Shown here in pieces: positions 8,615 through 17,402 of a stretch of DNA of 45,686 nt. The stretch is from assembly GCA_003194445.1 (NCBI GenBank), contig PQXF01000023.1, forward strand, positions 1 to 45,686. The letters run 5' to 3'. How positions within the stretch are numbered: the first letter of the stretch is position 1; the number at the start of each line of letters is the position of its first letter. The notes beneath the pieces were generated by a model, which worked only from the letters and a program-made list of their open reading frames with translations, made no database searches and was not told the origin of the DNA. The DNA is from Candidatus Methanogaster sp. Lineage in GTDB: Archaea; Halobacteriota; Methanosarcinia; Methanosarcinales; Methanogasteraceae. A program made the position numbers and the translations under genes.

Positions 8615-8848
8615 TCACGACTGGATTTTCACCATCTCGCATGCAACCTTGATCAACCTGAGCCACGTGTTCAGTGCGGCGCGCAGAGCAGTAACATCTT
8701 CGGCGTCCACGACGATACGCAATACCCCGCCATCCACCGACAGCGCTGCCCGGCTCCTCGGAAACACCTCCATGGTCTCTGGCAGCAGCGCATGATATAC
8801 CATGGACGCACCCTCGCCAAAATCGAAACTAAACTCTGCTCTATCCAT
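8615..8848 (-). CDS. pcc1: KEOPS complex subunit Pcc1
   Basis: A 77-residue Pcc1-family protein, the dimerisation subunit of KEOPS, which installs threonylcarbamoyl on A37 of ANN-decoding tRNAs. It shows the compact beta-beta-alpha-beta-alpha pattern: a short N-terminal strand, LPETMEVFPRSRAALSVDGG, LRIVVDAEDVTALRAALNTW and a final helix ending MVKIQS. Size and position directly after rpoP and rpl37ae match the archaeal superoperon. Confidence 0.85.
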   Translation of the reverse strand: MDRAEFSFDFGEGASMVYHALLPETMEVFPRSRAALSVDGGVLRIVVDAEDVTALRAALNTWLRLIKVACEMVKIQS

Positions 8849-8875
8849 TCTCCTTTTACTTAATTTTTTAAAGGA

Positions 8876-9013
8876 TTACTTGGCAAGAACCTGCTTGATC
8901 CGCACAGGTCGTTCCTTCACAAGGATGCGGTGCCCGCAGTAGGGGCACCTGACACCGCGGTATTCATAGTTGATCTCAACAGGTTGCTTACAGTTGACGC
9001 ACCGGTAGCCCAT
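8876..9013 (-). CDS. rpoP: DNA-directed RNA polymerase subunit P (Rpb12-like)
   Basis: A 45-residue zinc-ribbon subunit of RNA polymerase. CVNCKQ and CPYCGHRI provide the four zinc ligands, followed by the basic tail [16 protein letters not shown] typical of the family. The ATG at 9013 shares one base with the rpl37ae stop (TGATG), so translation is probably coupled. A longer open frame upstream is only the shadow of rpl37ae. This small gene is easy to miss. Confidence 0.93.
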   Translation of the reverse strand: MGYRCVNCKQPVEINYEYRGVRCPYCGHRILVKERPVRIKQVLAK

Positions 9014-9315
9014 CAGACCTCCATCGCCGCATCTCGCGCTTTCTGCTCGATAGCACGTTTCACGGACCGTGAAACAGTCTTCCCGATCGACGTGCTCGGA
9101 AGATATGTTCCGCCTGCAAATGTGTGTCCGCATTTTTTGCACTTCCAGATTCCGGTGCCGATGCGGCGCACAGACGAAAACCCGCACTGGGTGCATTTAT
9201 GCTTCTCATGCATCTTCTCTTCGATATCAGCGACGCGCTTTCTGATATTCCTGCCATACCGCACACCGAATCGGCCTGCTGACCTCGTTTTCCATCCTTT
9301 AGTATGTTTTACCAT
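9013..9315 (-). CDS. rpl37ae: 50S ribosomal protein eL43 (L37Ae)
   Basis: A 100-residue zinc-finger ribosomal protein. The N terminus [17 protein letters not shown] and the CTQCGFSS...CKKCGHTF zinc ribbon (residues about 41-65) are diagnostic, followed by [20 protein letters not shown]. Length is somewhat longer than the minimal family member because of the C-terminal basic helix. It sits between rrp42 (3-bp gap) and rpoP (1-bp overlap). Confidence 0.95.
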   Translation of the reverse strand: MVKHTKGWKTRSAGRFGVRYGRNIRKRVADIEEKMHEKHKCTQCGFSSVRRIGTGIWKCKKCGHTFAGGTYLPSTSIGKTVSRSVKRAIEQKARDAAMEV

Positions 9316-9318
9316 TAG

Positions 9319-10098
9319 TTAGACCTCTAAGAATTTTTCCCGTATCTTGACTGCCGCAGTCCCTGCCATATCGACCACTCTCATGACCTGATCGATAGTG
9401 AGCGGCTCTATACCACTCTTCTGCATCCCTGAGATACCGCCATCGGAGTTGGTGATGACTGTGTACACGGTTCCTGCCAGCTTCCCTTCCTCAAGCGATG
9501 GATCGAGAAGCAGTTCTCCGCCAAACTCGATCGCAGTGACTGCAACAGGAATATCCCTCACCGGAAGCGGTGAATCTTCTCCGAGACCGTATCTTTCAGC
9601 AGGCAGTGTTGTGCTGAGCAGTGCTGCGATGCTGCCAATGGATGCCGCATCGATGATGTTGCCACCGTTATTCAGCACATGGATGTCGATAAATATGATC
9701 CAGACCTTCTCGCCCTCGATCATGCAGAGTTTTTCGAGATCGATCGCTTTTGACTCCCTGATACCGCGATCCACGACTCTTGCAATCTCTATTGCACCTT
9801 CTCTCGGAGGACCTGCCTCATATTCGGGAGATGCCATCGGGATCAGTTCGGCATTGGTGATGATCACGCCCACGTCCGGCGTGTCCGGAAACGGCTCACC
9901 CGGCTGGATCTTTATGCCGACTAAGATCTGCGTATCTCCAAGTGTCACAAGAGCGGAACCCTCTGCCATCCCTGCAACACCGGTCTCGATGGATATGTCC
10001 CGAAATTCATCAAATGCACGCCCATCATCCCGCTCACCCTTGAGTACCAGATTAAAGAGGTAATCGCGGTGGATCTCTGCCATCACATCATCACTCAT
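9319..10098 (-). CDS. rrp42: Exosome complex component Rrp42
   Basis: A 259-residue RNase PH-fold subunit that pairs with Rrp41 to build the hexameric exosome ring; archaeal Rrp42 is structural and not itself catalytic. The N-terminal helix DYLFNLVLKGERDDGR, the central MASPEYEAGPPREGAIEIAR and VWIIFIDIHVLNNGGNIIDA are typical. The start at 10098 (MSDDV) is chosen because AGGTGA lies about six bases upstream; ATG at 10104 and GTG at 10107 are alternatives. The 5' end overlaps the rrp41 stop slightly. Confidence 0.93.
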   Translation of the reverse strand: MSDDVMAEIHRDYLFNLVLKGERDDGRAFDEFRDISIETGVAGMAEGSALVTLGDTQILVGIKIQPGEPFPDTPDVGVIITNAELIPMASPEYEAGPPREGAIEIARVVDRGIRESKAIDLEKLCMIEGEKVWIIFIDIHVLNNGGNIIDAASIGSIAALLSTTLPAERYGLGEDSPLPVRDIPVAVTAIEFGGELLLDPSLEEGKLAGTVYTVITNSDGGISGMQKSGIEPLTIDQVMRVVDMAGTAAVKIREKFLEV

Positions 10099-10861
10099 CT
10101 GCATCACCTATCTGTGCTTGGGGTATAGCGTCTTCATCATTCTCGGCGTATTCCCCGCTATACTTCTCTATAAGTGCCTGACGCTGTAACTTGTATACTT
10201 TATCACATCCGATTTTAGCCAGTTTGAGTGCTTCGTAAAATTCATCTCTCGTCAAGTGTCCATCCATCTGAAGATGTGTGATCTTCCCGCCGGCAGTCAT
10301 GGCGACCGGCACATCTGCCTCTCCGAAGTTATCCTCTTCTTTCATCAGGTCAAGCACGATCTCGCCGTCTACCTTTCCGACAGCACATGCACTGATAAGA
10401 CCTCTCATCGGGATGCCTGCATCCGCAAGCGCCAGTGATGCCGCATTGATGCCCGCGGTTCTGGTACCGGCATCCGCCTGCAACACCTCTATGAATATAT
10501 CGATTGCGGTCTTCGGGAAAAACTTTGTGAACAAAACGTATTCGAATGCGTCCCTGCCCACCTTCGAGATCTCTATACTTCTTCTGCTATGACCCGGTCT
10601 TATCCGATCGTTCACTGAGAACGCAGCCATATTATACCTGTACTGTACGACCGCTTTGGTCATATCCTGCCTGTGTCTCGGATGGAGCTCTCTTGGACCA
10701 TATACCGCAGCCATGATCTTATTACGTCCCCATTCAAGGTAGCAGGACCCATCAGCCCGATCAAGTGGGCTGAGCTTTATTTTTACCGATCGCAGCTCAT
10801 CAACACGTCGTCCGTCGAGCCGCTTTCCATCTATAATAAAATGTTCTGGTTTTTCACTCAT
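10091..10861 (-). CDS. rrp41: Exosome complex exonuclease Rrp41
   Basis: The 256-residue catalytic RNase PH-like subunit, which degrades RNA 3' to 5' phosphorolytically and can add tails in reverse. DGRRVDELRSVKIKLSPLDR opens the fold. LQADAGTRTAGINAASLALA contains the phosphate-binding region, and NFGEADVPVAMTAGG holds the catalytic Asp. GAGGAG five bases before the ATG fixes the start and lies inside the rrp4 3' end. The C-terminal tail (residues about 240-256) is acidic and divergent. Confidence 0.95.
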   Translation of the reverse strand: MSEKPEHFIIDGKRLDGRRVDELRSVKIKLSPLDRADGSCYLEWGRNKIMAAVYGPRELHPRHRQDMTKAVVQYRYNMAAFSVNDRIRPGHSRRSIEISKVGRDAFEYVLFTKFFPKTAIDIFIEVLQADAGTRTAGINAASLALADAGIPMRGLISACAVGKVDGEIVLDLMKEEDNFGEADVPVAMTAGGKITHLQMDGHLTRDEFYEALKLAKIGCDKVYKLQRQALIEKYSGEYAENDEDAIPQAQIGDADE

Positions 10862-10863
10862 TA

Positions 10864-11565
10864 TTACTCCTCATCATTTCGACTTTCGTGTACTTTGCCA
10901 TGCCTCGTCTTCTCCTTTGCTTTTAAGAATGCCTGCACACGCTCGGTCAGTCCTGGTGTGTGCGCATTGTCTTCGATATATTTGACCGTCTGGATTGCCA
11001 GATCGATGCAATCACCGCTTCCGTTGATCCATATCCGACCGTTCTGCCCGACAAACATGTTACACCCTATCTCGCTCTTCAGTAGCCGGATCATTGATCC
11101 GTTACGGCCGATCACACGCGGCATCTTTGTCGGATTGATCGTAACGATGCGGCCATTGGATAAGACCCTGAGTTCCTTCTCTCGAAGCGTAAGTTCTACT
11201 TTCATGCTGGCGTCAACAGACGCAACCATCGTTAGTATACAGTCCCCGACCTTGAGATACTTGCTCATGTTTTCGGAATCAATCCGTCGTGGATACTGAG
11301 ATATGTGCAATAATCCCTCGTACGGCGAGTTGATGTCAACGACCCAGTTTGAATATACGACCTCTGTGATAATCCCTATCACCCGGTCGCTGGCGCATGG
11401 AATGTACTTGCCTGCGAGCGGGATCACGCTGATATACCGTTCTCCTACGTTCAAGAGTCCGTAGACCGAGGCACGCACCTTATTGCCATGTACGTACGTA
11501 CCACTGCCCGACATCTTTATGTTGTCAGACACCACGTCCCCTGGAATTACAATAGTTCTTTCCAT
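10864..11565 (-). CDS. rrp4: Exosome RNA-binding cap protein Rrp4
   Basis: A 233-residue cap subunit that threads RNA into the Rrp41/42 ring. It has an N-terminal beta domain (IVIPGDVVSDNIKMSGSGTY), an S1 domain around residues 55-130 (VYSNWVVDINSPYEGLLHIS) and a KH domain with PRVIGRNGSMIRLLKSEIGC. The tail is charged and overlaps the rrp41 ribosome binding site. ATG at 11565 is chosen; a TTG at 11577 two bases from the SBDS stop would add four residues. Confidence 0.94.
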   Translation of the reverse strand: MERTIVIPGDVVSDNIKMSGSGTYVHGNKVRASVYGLLNVGERYISVIPLAGKYIPCASDRVIGIITEVVYSNWVVDINSPYEGLLHISQYPRRIDSENMSKYLKVGDCILTMVASVDASMKVELTLREKELRVLSNGRIVTINPTKMPRVIGRNGSMIRLLKSEIGCNMFVGQNGRIWINGSGDCIDLAIQTVKYIEDNAHTPGLTERVQAFLKAKEKTRHGKVHESRNDEE

Positions 11566-11578
11566 ATCATTACCCAAT

Positions 11579-12274
11579 CTATTTCAAAAGTTTGGTTTCC
11601 GCGCTACCCTTCGAGAGTCGGTTCACAAGACCGTAAAAATCAAGTTGGATACCTGCAGGAATCTTGATAACACCGATCCACGACCCGTCGGCCTGCCACT
11701 CCTCTTTTACCAGTTCGCCAAACCCCATAACATCTCCATACGATTTTGCAGCGTAATCTGCCGGAATCCTGACAGCGACCTCAACGGTATCGAACCTGAT
11801 CGGGATGATCGGACGTATTGCATCCATCGTTGTGTTGACCAGTTCATCGATGCCCTTCATCGGATCGATATTGATGCCCGCCTCCTCCATCGCCTTCTCA
11901 ATCCTCGAGACCGGATGCGGTGCCTTCGTCTGCGGATTAAACGCGCCCTGTGCAATGATGCTTACCACCTGCTTGCGCTTGTCCTCGATGATCTGCTTCC
12001 GCTGCTCCTTCGTGAGATGCAGTTCCCCGTGCTTCACGATATGCTCGGCGATCACAAAGATGTCGGTCGTCTTGAATGTCCCCTCCACACTCTCCTTGCT
12101 CGGGTGATCGCCGCGGCTTGCATTCTCAAAGACATCCTCAACAGCAAGCATTGCAGCCATATCCACATCCTCGCCCTTGCGAAGCGACAGTGCAAGGTCA
12201 GGATCGACCATCACCTCAAAGTGCTTGTCGCCACGTTTCAACCGTGCCGTTATCGCGCTATCAAGCGTAACCAT
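11579..12274 (-). CDS. sdo1: Ribosome maturation protein SBDS (Sdo1)
   Basis: A 231-residue SBDS orthologue, which with an EF-2-like GTPase releases the anti-association factor from 60S/50S particles. The N-terminal FYSH domain includes the FEVMVDPDLALSLRKGEDVD segment. The middle helical domain has KEQRKQIIEDKRKQVVSIIA, and the C-terminal ferredoxin-like domain ends IQLDFYGLVNRLSKGSAETK. It lies 2 bp after psmA, as in the archaeal exosome superoperon. The usual rpp14/rpp30 genes between psmA and SBDS are absent here. Confidence 0.93.
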   Translation of the reverse strand: MVTLDSAITARLKRGDKHFEVMVDPDLALSLRKGEDVDMAAMLAVEDVFENASRGDHPSKESVEGTFKTTDIFVIAEHIVKHGELHLTKEQRKQIIEDKRKQVVSIIAQGAFNPQTKAPHPVSRIEKAMEEAGINIDPMKGIDELVNTTMDAIRPIIPIRFDTVEVAVRIPADYAAKSYGDVMGFGELVKEEWQADGSWIGVIKIPAGIQLDFYGLVNRLSKGSAETKLLK

Positions 12275-12276
12275 GG

Positions 12277-13053
12277 CTACTCACTATTATCCCCACTATC
12301 GACCTCGTCCTTCGCTTCGGCATCCTTAAACTCCTCAACGATCTCCTCGACATATCCGAAAAGCTCATCCTCTTCGAGTTTCTTGAACTGCCGATCCACG
12401 AGAGCTACAAGCCCGACCTCGATCGTGCTCACATCAAACGTGGTATCTGAGACCTGATAGAGTGCTCTCAGTCCAAGGCGGATTGCACCATTCATATCAA
12501 GGTCTTGTGTATACTCACTCTCGAATATCTCCATAACCTTTGATCTGCCAGCGCCGATGGCAGTCGCCTTATATTCAAGCAGCGCGCCGCTCGGATCGGT
12601 CTCGAATAACCTTGCACGGTGATCATCCACGCCCGCAATCAAAAGAGCGGTTCCGTAAGGGCGCACACCGCCAAACTGGGTATAGGTTTGCTTGTGGTCG
12701 CAGACTTTCTTTGCAAGGACCTCTATCCCGATCGGCTCGTCATAGTACACCCTGTTAACCTGTGACTCGACACGCGCACGGTCGATTAGCGCACGCGCAT
12801 CCGCAACCAGCCCTGATGTCGCCGCACCGATATGCTGATCGATCTGAAAAATCTTTTCGATCGATTCGGACACGAGTAGATGGCTCGCAACCCGCTTATC
12901 CACCAGCAGCACAACACCGTCATCTGTTTTAATACCTATCGCAGTTGTGCCCCGCTTCACTGCCTCCCTCGCATATTCTACCTGAAAAAGTCTCCCGTCC
13001 GGGCTAAACACGGTTATTGCACGATCATACCCCATCTGGGGTGCCATTTGCAT
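12277..13053 (-). CDS. psmA: Proteasome subunit alpha
   Basis: A 258-residue alpha subunit of the 20S proteasome outer ring. The N-terminal gating segment [20 protein letters not shown] is diagnostic. The body keeps the [20 protein letters not shown] strand and the [13 protein letters not shown] segment. The acidic C-terminal tail ([20 protein letters not shown] onward) is typical. AAGGAGATG lies about ten bases before the ATG, and a TTTATAC box about 55 bp upstream makes it the first gene of the superoperon. Confidence 0.95.
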   Translation of the reverse strand: MQMAPQMGYDRAITVFSPDGRLFQVEYAREAVKRGTTAIGIKTDDGVVLLVDKRVASHLLVSESIEKIFQIDQHIGAATSGLVADARALIDRARVESQVNRVYYDEPIGIEVLAKKVCDHKQTYTQFGGVRPYGTALLIAGVDDHRARLFETDPSGALLEYKATAIGAGRSKVMEIFESEYTQDLDMNGAIRLGLRALYQVSDTTFDVSTIEVGLVALVDRQFKKLEEDELFGYVEEIVEEFKDAEAKDEVDSGDNSE

Positions 13054-13130
13054 TATTAATCATCTCCTTTCTTTACGTTTACTACGTGATGAATTATGTG
13101 TGTGCGTATAAAAGGTTTTTCTGGTATGAG
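13054..13130 (-). promoter_or_regulatory. psmA superoperon promoter and leader
   Basis: On minus the string AAAAACCTTTTATACGCAC (about 13102-13120) gives a TATA box TTTTATAC preceded by a BRE-like AAACC, 50-60 bp before the psmA ATG. Transcription would start about 25 bp after the TATA box, leaving a short leader with AAGGAGATG. Confidence 0.6.
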
Positions 13131-13430
13131 TACTTCCGAAACTGCCGAGTTCCGAACACGATTTCCAGCCACAATCACCTCGCGAACATCCACCGAAACG
13201 ATTCCGAATCCACTTAGGGGTTGCCAGAAAATAACCTATCAAAATACGTGGCATTCACACATTCACACATTCGTGATAAAACCGGGACAAAAACAGCATC
13301 AGTAGATCACGAATAAACGAATCACATGAATGCCAGAGATGTGGACGGTCACCGAATAACTTTGTTACTTTATTTTTCGTCAAGCACTTAAACAGCGCAA
13401 AGACATGCCACCCGTCAGTAAAATAATCAA
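13131..13430. other. Non-coding spacer upstream of psmA
   Basis: No recognisable gene. A short direct repeat (cattcacacattcacacattc, 13253-13273) is present. A 76-codon minus-strand ORF over 13255-13485 has no recognisable motif and is not called. Confidence 0.35.
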
Positions 13431-13499
13431 ATTTCACCAAAATTCGATCGCGTTCCCCATAAAAATCCTGCGTACAAGGAATCATGTATTCCTTTGCAA

Positions 13500-14290
13500 A
13501 TAGCTAATTTTAGCGTGTAAGCCGTGATAGAAACGACCTGTTTCAATACATTCAAACAGTTATGCATGATGCATTGTAGTATGAAAAACGACGATCTCAC
13601 AGCAAAAGACTTCGAACACGTTCATATCTTGAATACTTTCTTCATTCTGTATCCGGTTTCGATGTTCCATCGTTTTCTATACTCTTTTGGAATCTTTTTA
13701 GTAAATTCATTTACTGAATTGAATTTAATATTTGTAGCAAATACAAAGAACTTCTTGTCGTCTTTTCCCTCTCTTCTTAAAGGATCGTAGTTCTTATTGG
13801 GTACGAGAACAAGGTAAAATGCAGGACTGCTCTCATCCCTGAATTTGTACTTTATAACCCCAGGAACCTTTCCTTCAGCTATTTCGAGGTCACGAAGGAT
13901 TTTTTTTTAATCCTTTTATTCAGTTTAGCGGGTACAATATAATTTATGTCTGCTGCATCGAGTGCTATGATCGATTGTAGATTAAAGAACTCCCAATCCA
14001 TCAACACCGTCCCGATAGATACTCCCAAGCTGATCTATCCGGTTGATAACACCTTCTATCAGTGTTCCGTAGTTCTTATTCAGTGCTGTGAGATTCATAA
14101 TATCCAGCATCAATTTACAATCCCACGAGATCGGCCGTGAGGTACGAATAGCCCCAACGACGTTTCCGTTCTTTGGCTGTATGCCTACAACGTCTTTTGT
14201 GTTCTTATCCCCATAATACGGTACGTTATGGAAGTCTATCGCAATATCCCGCGCCGTTGATGCTCCTCAGACTTTTGACGTACGCCGGTG
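13500..14290 (-). pseudogene. Decayed DDE transposase (IS4-like, YREK signature)
   Basis: Reading minus from 14270 to about 13510 reveals a broken transposase. The fragment AIDFHNVPYYGDKNTKD would hold the first catalytic Asp; VLMDWEFFNLQSIIALDAAD fits the second. EYRKRWNIETGYRMKK matches the Y-2-R-3-E-6-K signature of IS4-type enzymes and supplies the catalytic Glu. At least three lesions are visible: a frame change near 14030, one at a nine-base homopolymer (13900-13908), and an in-frame TGA at 13622 where the family has a basic residue. Family-like sequence continues past this TGA (FAVRSSFFILQCIMHNCLNV). Inverted terminal repeats were not identified. Confidence 0.8.
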
Positions 14291-14367
14291 TTGTTAACGT
14301 CCTCTTCTCCGCCGCAATGCATGGGCTTCGACCCGAAACTGGACGGACTGACATCCCGGTGGTCTGC

Positions 14368-16122
14368 TCATTTGCCCCAGAATGGATCGTCCTTCCGTTT
14401 GATCTCCAGAAATTCCGAAAACGTCTCGGCCTCATCAGGAGATAGTATATTAGACAGTTCCTGCTCGACCATCTGTGCATGTTGTTCAGGAATGTCCACA
14501 AAGAGCGTGTCACCTTCCTTGATCTGTCGCCCGACCGTGGGACCTTCGATTGCTACAGCAACCTCGTCGCGGTACCTCGCTTCCCGCTGAGCCTCTCCAT
14601 GCTCCTGAATCCCTTTTATAGTCCCAACCTGTGCGCCATCGGCACGCATGATCCCAACCCCGGTCCTGACCACCCCGCCAATGACCCGCACTCCGACAAC
14701 CGCGGGATTGTTCTGCCTGAAGACGCACCCCTCCATAAGTTGGAACTGCCCGGGTCTGATCACCGCCTCTGAAAGCTTCTTCTCGACAAGCTCCTTCTCA
14801 GTTGATATCCAGTCCTGATAATCCTCGAGCAACCGGTATATCACCTCGCTTTGGAACAGTCTCGTGCCCGATTTCTTAAGCTCATCTATGGCATCGGGCA
14901 GCGCATCTACACGAAATCCGATAATCGTCCTGTTCAGGGGATCTTTACTCGTTTCAGCCCCGATCACGTCTCTTCTTGAGATATCGCCGATCTTGGCAAC
15001 TCTAATCGGGATGCCGGCATTCGTTAATTCATAAGTCACTGCTTCGAGCGATCCTATAGTATCGGCGCATACAACAACACCATCCGAATCGGTCTGTATC
15101 TGCGCTGCATCAAGCTCGCTCTCTATCTCGCTAACGATCTCATCAACATCGCCAGACGCAACCCGAATCGTCGATCCTGCGATGGCATGTGCCAGATTCG
15201 GTGCTGCGATCTTGATGCCAGCAGCGGCTGTCAGATGCTTCACGTGATCGAATGCCTCGTTTGACCAGATCTCAGTCATCGGCTTTGGTTTTAAGAGTGC
15301 ACGAACCTTTGTTGTGACAACCGGCTGTCCGCCGACCACGATCGTATCGCCGACCGAAAGTTCACCATCATAGAGGATCGCATCGACAGTTGTCCCGAAA
15401 CCGCGGGTCTCGTCGACCTCGAGAACCGTGCACACCCCTGCTTCGGTTGTACTGACCTGCAGATCTTCTTCAAGAAAACGCTGCGCAAGACCTAACATAA
15501 CCATCAGCAGATCGGGGACACCTTCTCCGGTCTTTGCACATATCGGAATCACGCTGATGGTTGTCTTGAAATCCGATATGCGGTCGTACCTATCTGCGCT
15601 GAACCCGTATTCATAGAGCTTTCCGATCAGTTCATACAGTTTACGGTCGAGTTCCTGCTGCACATGCTCCACCTGCTTCTTGTACCCTTGAATAAACGGC
15701 ATACTCTCGTGGGTCTGCCAGCCATGGATGCGGTCGATCTTGTTCGCTACGACCACGAAAGGAGTCTTGAATCGCTTCAGTATGTTTAAGGATTCGATGG
15801 TCTGCGGCAGGAATCCTTCGCTTATATCAACGATCAGGACTGCAAGATCCGCAAGCGCGCCACCACGGCTCCGAAGCGTTGTGAACGCATGGTGCCCGGG
15901 AGTGTCGATAAAAAGCAGTCCCGGAACGACGAACTTCCCTGAAAAGATCGGTCCACACGCGTTTACTATCGCATCGATCGGCACCTCGGTCGCGCCGATG
16001 TGCTGGGTGATCGCACCGGATTCCATGTCTACGATCGTGCTGCCTCGGATTCTGTCGAGCAGTGTGGTCTTCCCGTGATCCACATGCCCGAGCACGCACA
16101 CGATTGGGGTTCTAAGCGTCAT
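14368..16122 (-). CDS. infB: Translation initiation factor aIF5B (IF2 homologue)
   Basis: A 584-residue GTPase that promotes subunit joining and initiator tRNA handling. G motifs are VLGHVDHGKTTLLDRIRG (G1), FIDTPGHHAF (G3), VVANKIDR (G4) and ICAKTGEGVPDLL near G5. Domains II to IV follow, with SEVIYRLLEDYQDWISTEKE and the QFQLMEGCVFRQNNPAVVGV stretch. It lacks the long N-terminal extension of bacterial IF2, as expected of the archaeal form, and contains no intein. It is transcribed alone, after a ~215-bp upstream gap. Confidence 0.95.
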   Translation of the reverse strand: MTLRTPIVCVLGHVDHGKTTLLDRIRGSTIVDMESGAITQHIGATEVPIDAIVNACGPIFSGKFVVPGLLFIDTPGHHAFTTLRSRGGALADLAVLIVDISEGFLPQTIESLNILKRFKTPFVVVANKIDRIHGWQTHESMPFIQGYKKQVEHVQQELDRKLYELIGKLYEYGFSADRYDRISDFKTTISVIPICAKTGEGVPDLLMVMLGLAQRFLEEDLQVSTTEAGVCTVLEVDETRGFGTTVDAILYDGELSVGDTIVVGGQPVVTTKVRALLKPKPMTEIWSNEAFDHVKHLTAAAGIKIAAPNLAHAIAGSTIRVASGDVDEIVSEIESELDAAQIQTDSDGVVVCADTIGSLEAVTYELTNAGIPIRVAKIGDISRRDVIGAETSKDPLNRTIIGFRVDALPDAIDELKKSGTRLFQSEVIYRLLEDYQDWISTEKELVEKKLSEAVIRPGQFQLMEGCVFRQNNPAVVGVRVIGGVVRTGVGIMRADGAQVGTIKGIQEHGEAQREARYRDEVAVAIEGPTVGRQIKEGDTLFVDIPEQHAQMVEQELSNILSPDEAETFSEFLEIKRKDDPFWGK

Positions 16123-16337
16123 GATTGCAGGTTGTTAAATTCATTCTTCTGAATGTTCATAAACCTTGTTCATCTGTGGGCACTCGGCGAGCCGTCACGA
16201 GATGACCGGATCATTCGGATCGGGTGGTTTGTTCCGGTTTCTGTAGCCGTGCAGGGTCGCAACAACTTTATTCAGATGTCAAGTAACCTACCCCATGTAG
16301 TTGCAAAAGTCTTCAAAGATCGCCGTGCTAACCCATG
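16123..16337 (-). promoter_or_regulatory. infB promoter region
   Basis: No gene is seen. On minus the string AAGGTTTATGAAC (about 16158-16170) is a plausible BRE/TATA for infB, about 40-50 bp before its ATG. The rest follows the wtpC stop; no strong hairpin stands out. Confidence 0.4.
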
Positions 16338-17381
16338 CTAAAAAATATGCACAGCAGACGCTTTGAAGACGATGCATACGCGGGTGCCGGGTGCAAGTCG
16401 CAGGTCCTCATAAGACCGCTTTGTCAGCGCAACCACAAAGGGAAGACCCACATCGACTACGGCCCTGACGATCCCGCCCATATCCTTAACCTCCGTTATC
16501 TCTCCGGAAAACGAGTTTCTCGCGCTTGAGTCGATCGCTTTTTTTGAGATCAGTATGTCTTCGGGTCGGATCGAGACAGAGACATCTCCGGATGCAACTG
16601 TGCTGGATACCACCGAGATTCCATCGATACGAACCTCGGAGATGTCGTCATGAACTACCGATCTTCCGTGGAATAGATTCGCAACACCCACGAAGTCTGC
16701 GATGAATTTGGAATTGGGTCTTCTGAAGACCTCATCAGGCGTACCCACCTGGATGATCCGTCCGCCGCACATCACAGCGATCCGGTCACCGAGCGCGAAC
16801 GCCTCTTCGAAGCTGTGTGTTACATGGATCGTTGTGGTCCCCATGAGTTTGTGTATCCGCGCCAGCTCCGCGCTGAGCCGCTCGGTTGTGCGGGAATCCA
16901 GTGCAGAGAGCGGCTCATCTAACAGCAGCACTTTTGGCTCCGTCACAACCGCTCGAGCGATTGCGATGCGCTGCTTCTCGCCCCCACTGAGCGTACCCGG
17001 ATACCTGCCAAGTAGATGCGAGATTCCAAGAATATCTGTAATTTCATTCGCTTTCGCTTTGATCTCGCTTTTATCAACCTTTTTCTGACGCAGCCCAAAT
17101 CCAATGTTTCCTTCCACAGTCAGGTGCGGAAAGAGCATATAATCCTGATAGACCATGCTAATCTGCCGGTCCTTCGGCAGAACGTTCGTTACATCAGTCT
17201 TGTTCAGGAACACTTTGCCGCTATCCGGGCGGTAGATGCCTGCAATCGTCTCGATGAGGATCGTTTTTCCTGCACCGGTGGGACCTAATATGATGAAGTA
17301 TTCTCCTTCGTCGATCTGCAGGGTCGCGTCACTCAACTTGAATTCGCCAAGGTCATTGGATACATTCTCAATTCGAATCAT
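16338..17381 (-). CDS. wtpC: Tungstate/molybdate ABC transporter ATPase
   Basis: A 347-residue ABC ATPase of the WtpC/ModC group. Walker A is ILGPTGAGKTILIE, the Q-loop VYQDYMLFPHL, the signature LSGGEKQRIAIARA, Walker B VLLLDEPLSALD and the H-loop THSFEEA. Residues about 235-347 form a C-terminal regulatory domain (VSIRPEDILISKKAIDSSAR; VRAVVDVGLPFVVALTKRSY). In this transporter family that domain can bind oxyanion and feed back on transport. It follows the radical SAM gene by about 20 bp and is separated from wtpB by 1.75 kb. Confidence 0.88.
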   Translation of the reverse strand: MIRIENVSNDLGEFKLSDATLQIDEGEYFIILGPTGAGKTILIETIAGIYRPDSGKVFLNKTDVTNVLPKDRQISMVYQDYMLFPHLTVEGNIGFGLRQKKVDKSEIKAKANEITDILGISHLLGRYPGTLSGGEKQRIAIARAVVTEPKVLLLDEPLSALDSRTTERLSAELARIHKLMGTTTIHVTHSFEEAFALGDRIAVMCGGRIIQVGTPDEVFRRPNSKFIADFVGVANLFHGRSVVHDDISEVRIDGISVVSSTVASGDVSVSIRPEDILISKKAIDSSARNSFSGEITEVKDMGGIVRAVVDVGLPFVVALTKRSYEDLRLAPGTRVCIVFKASAVHIF

Positions 17382-17402
17382 TTATATCACAGCTACCCAT
17401 TT

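Noticed and set aside
8930-9322. Plus-strand open frames across the superoperon (and similar frames opposite secY, fpoM and tldD)
   Set aside because: They lie opposite strongly conserved genes and show no family motif, so they are shadows.
13255-13485. 76-codon ORF between the transposase remnant and psmA
   Set aside because: It ends in a microrepeat and has no motif; it could be residual mobile-element DNA.
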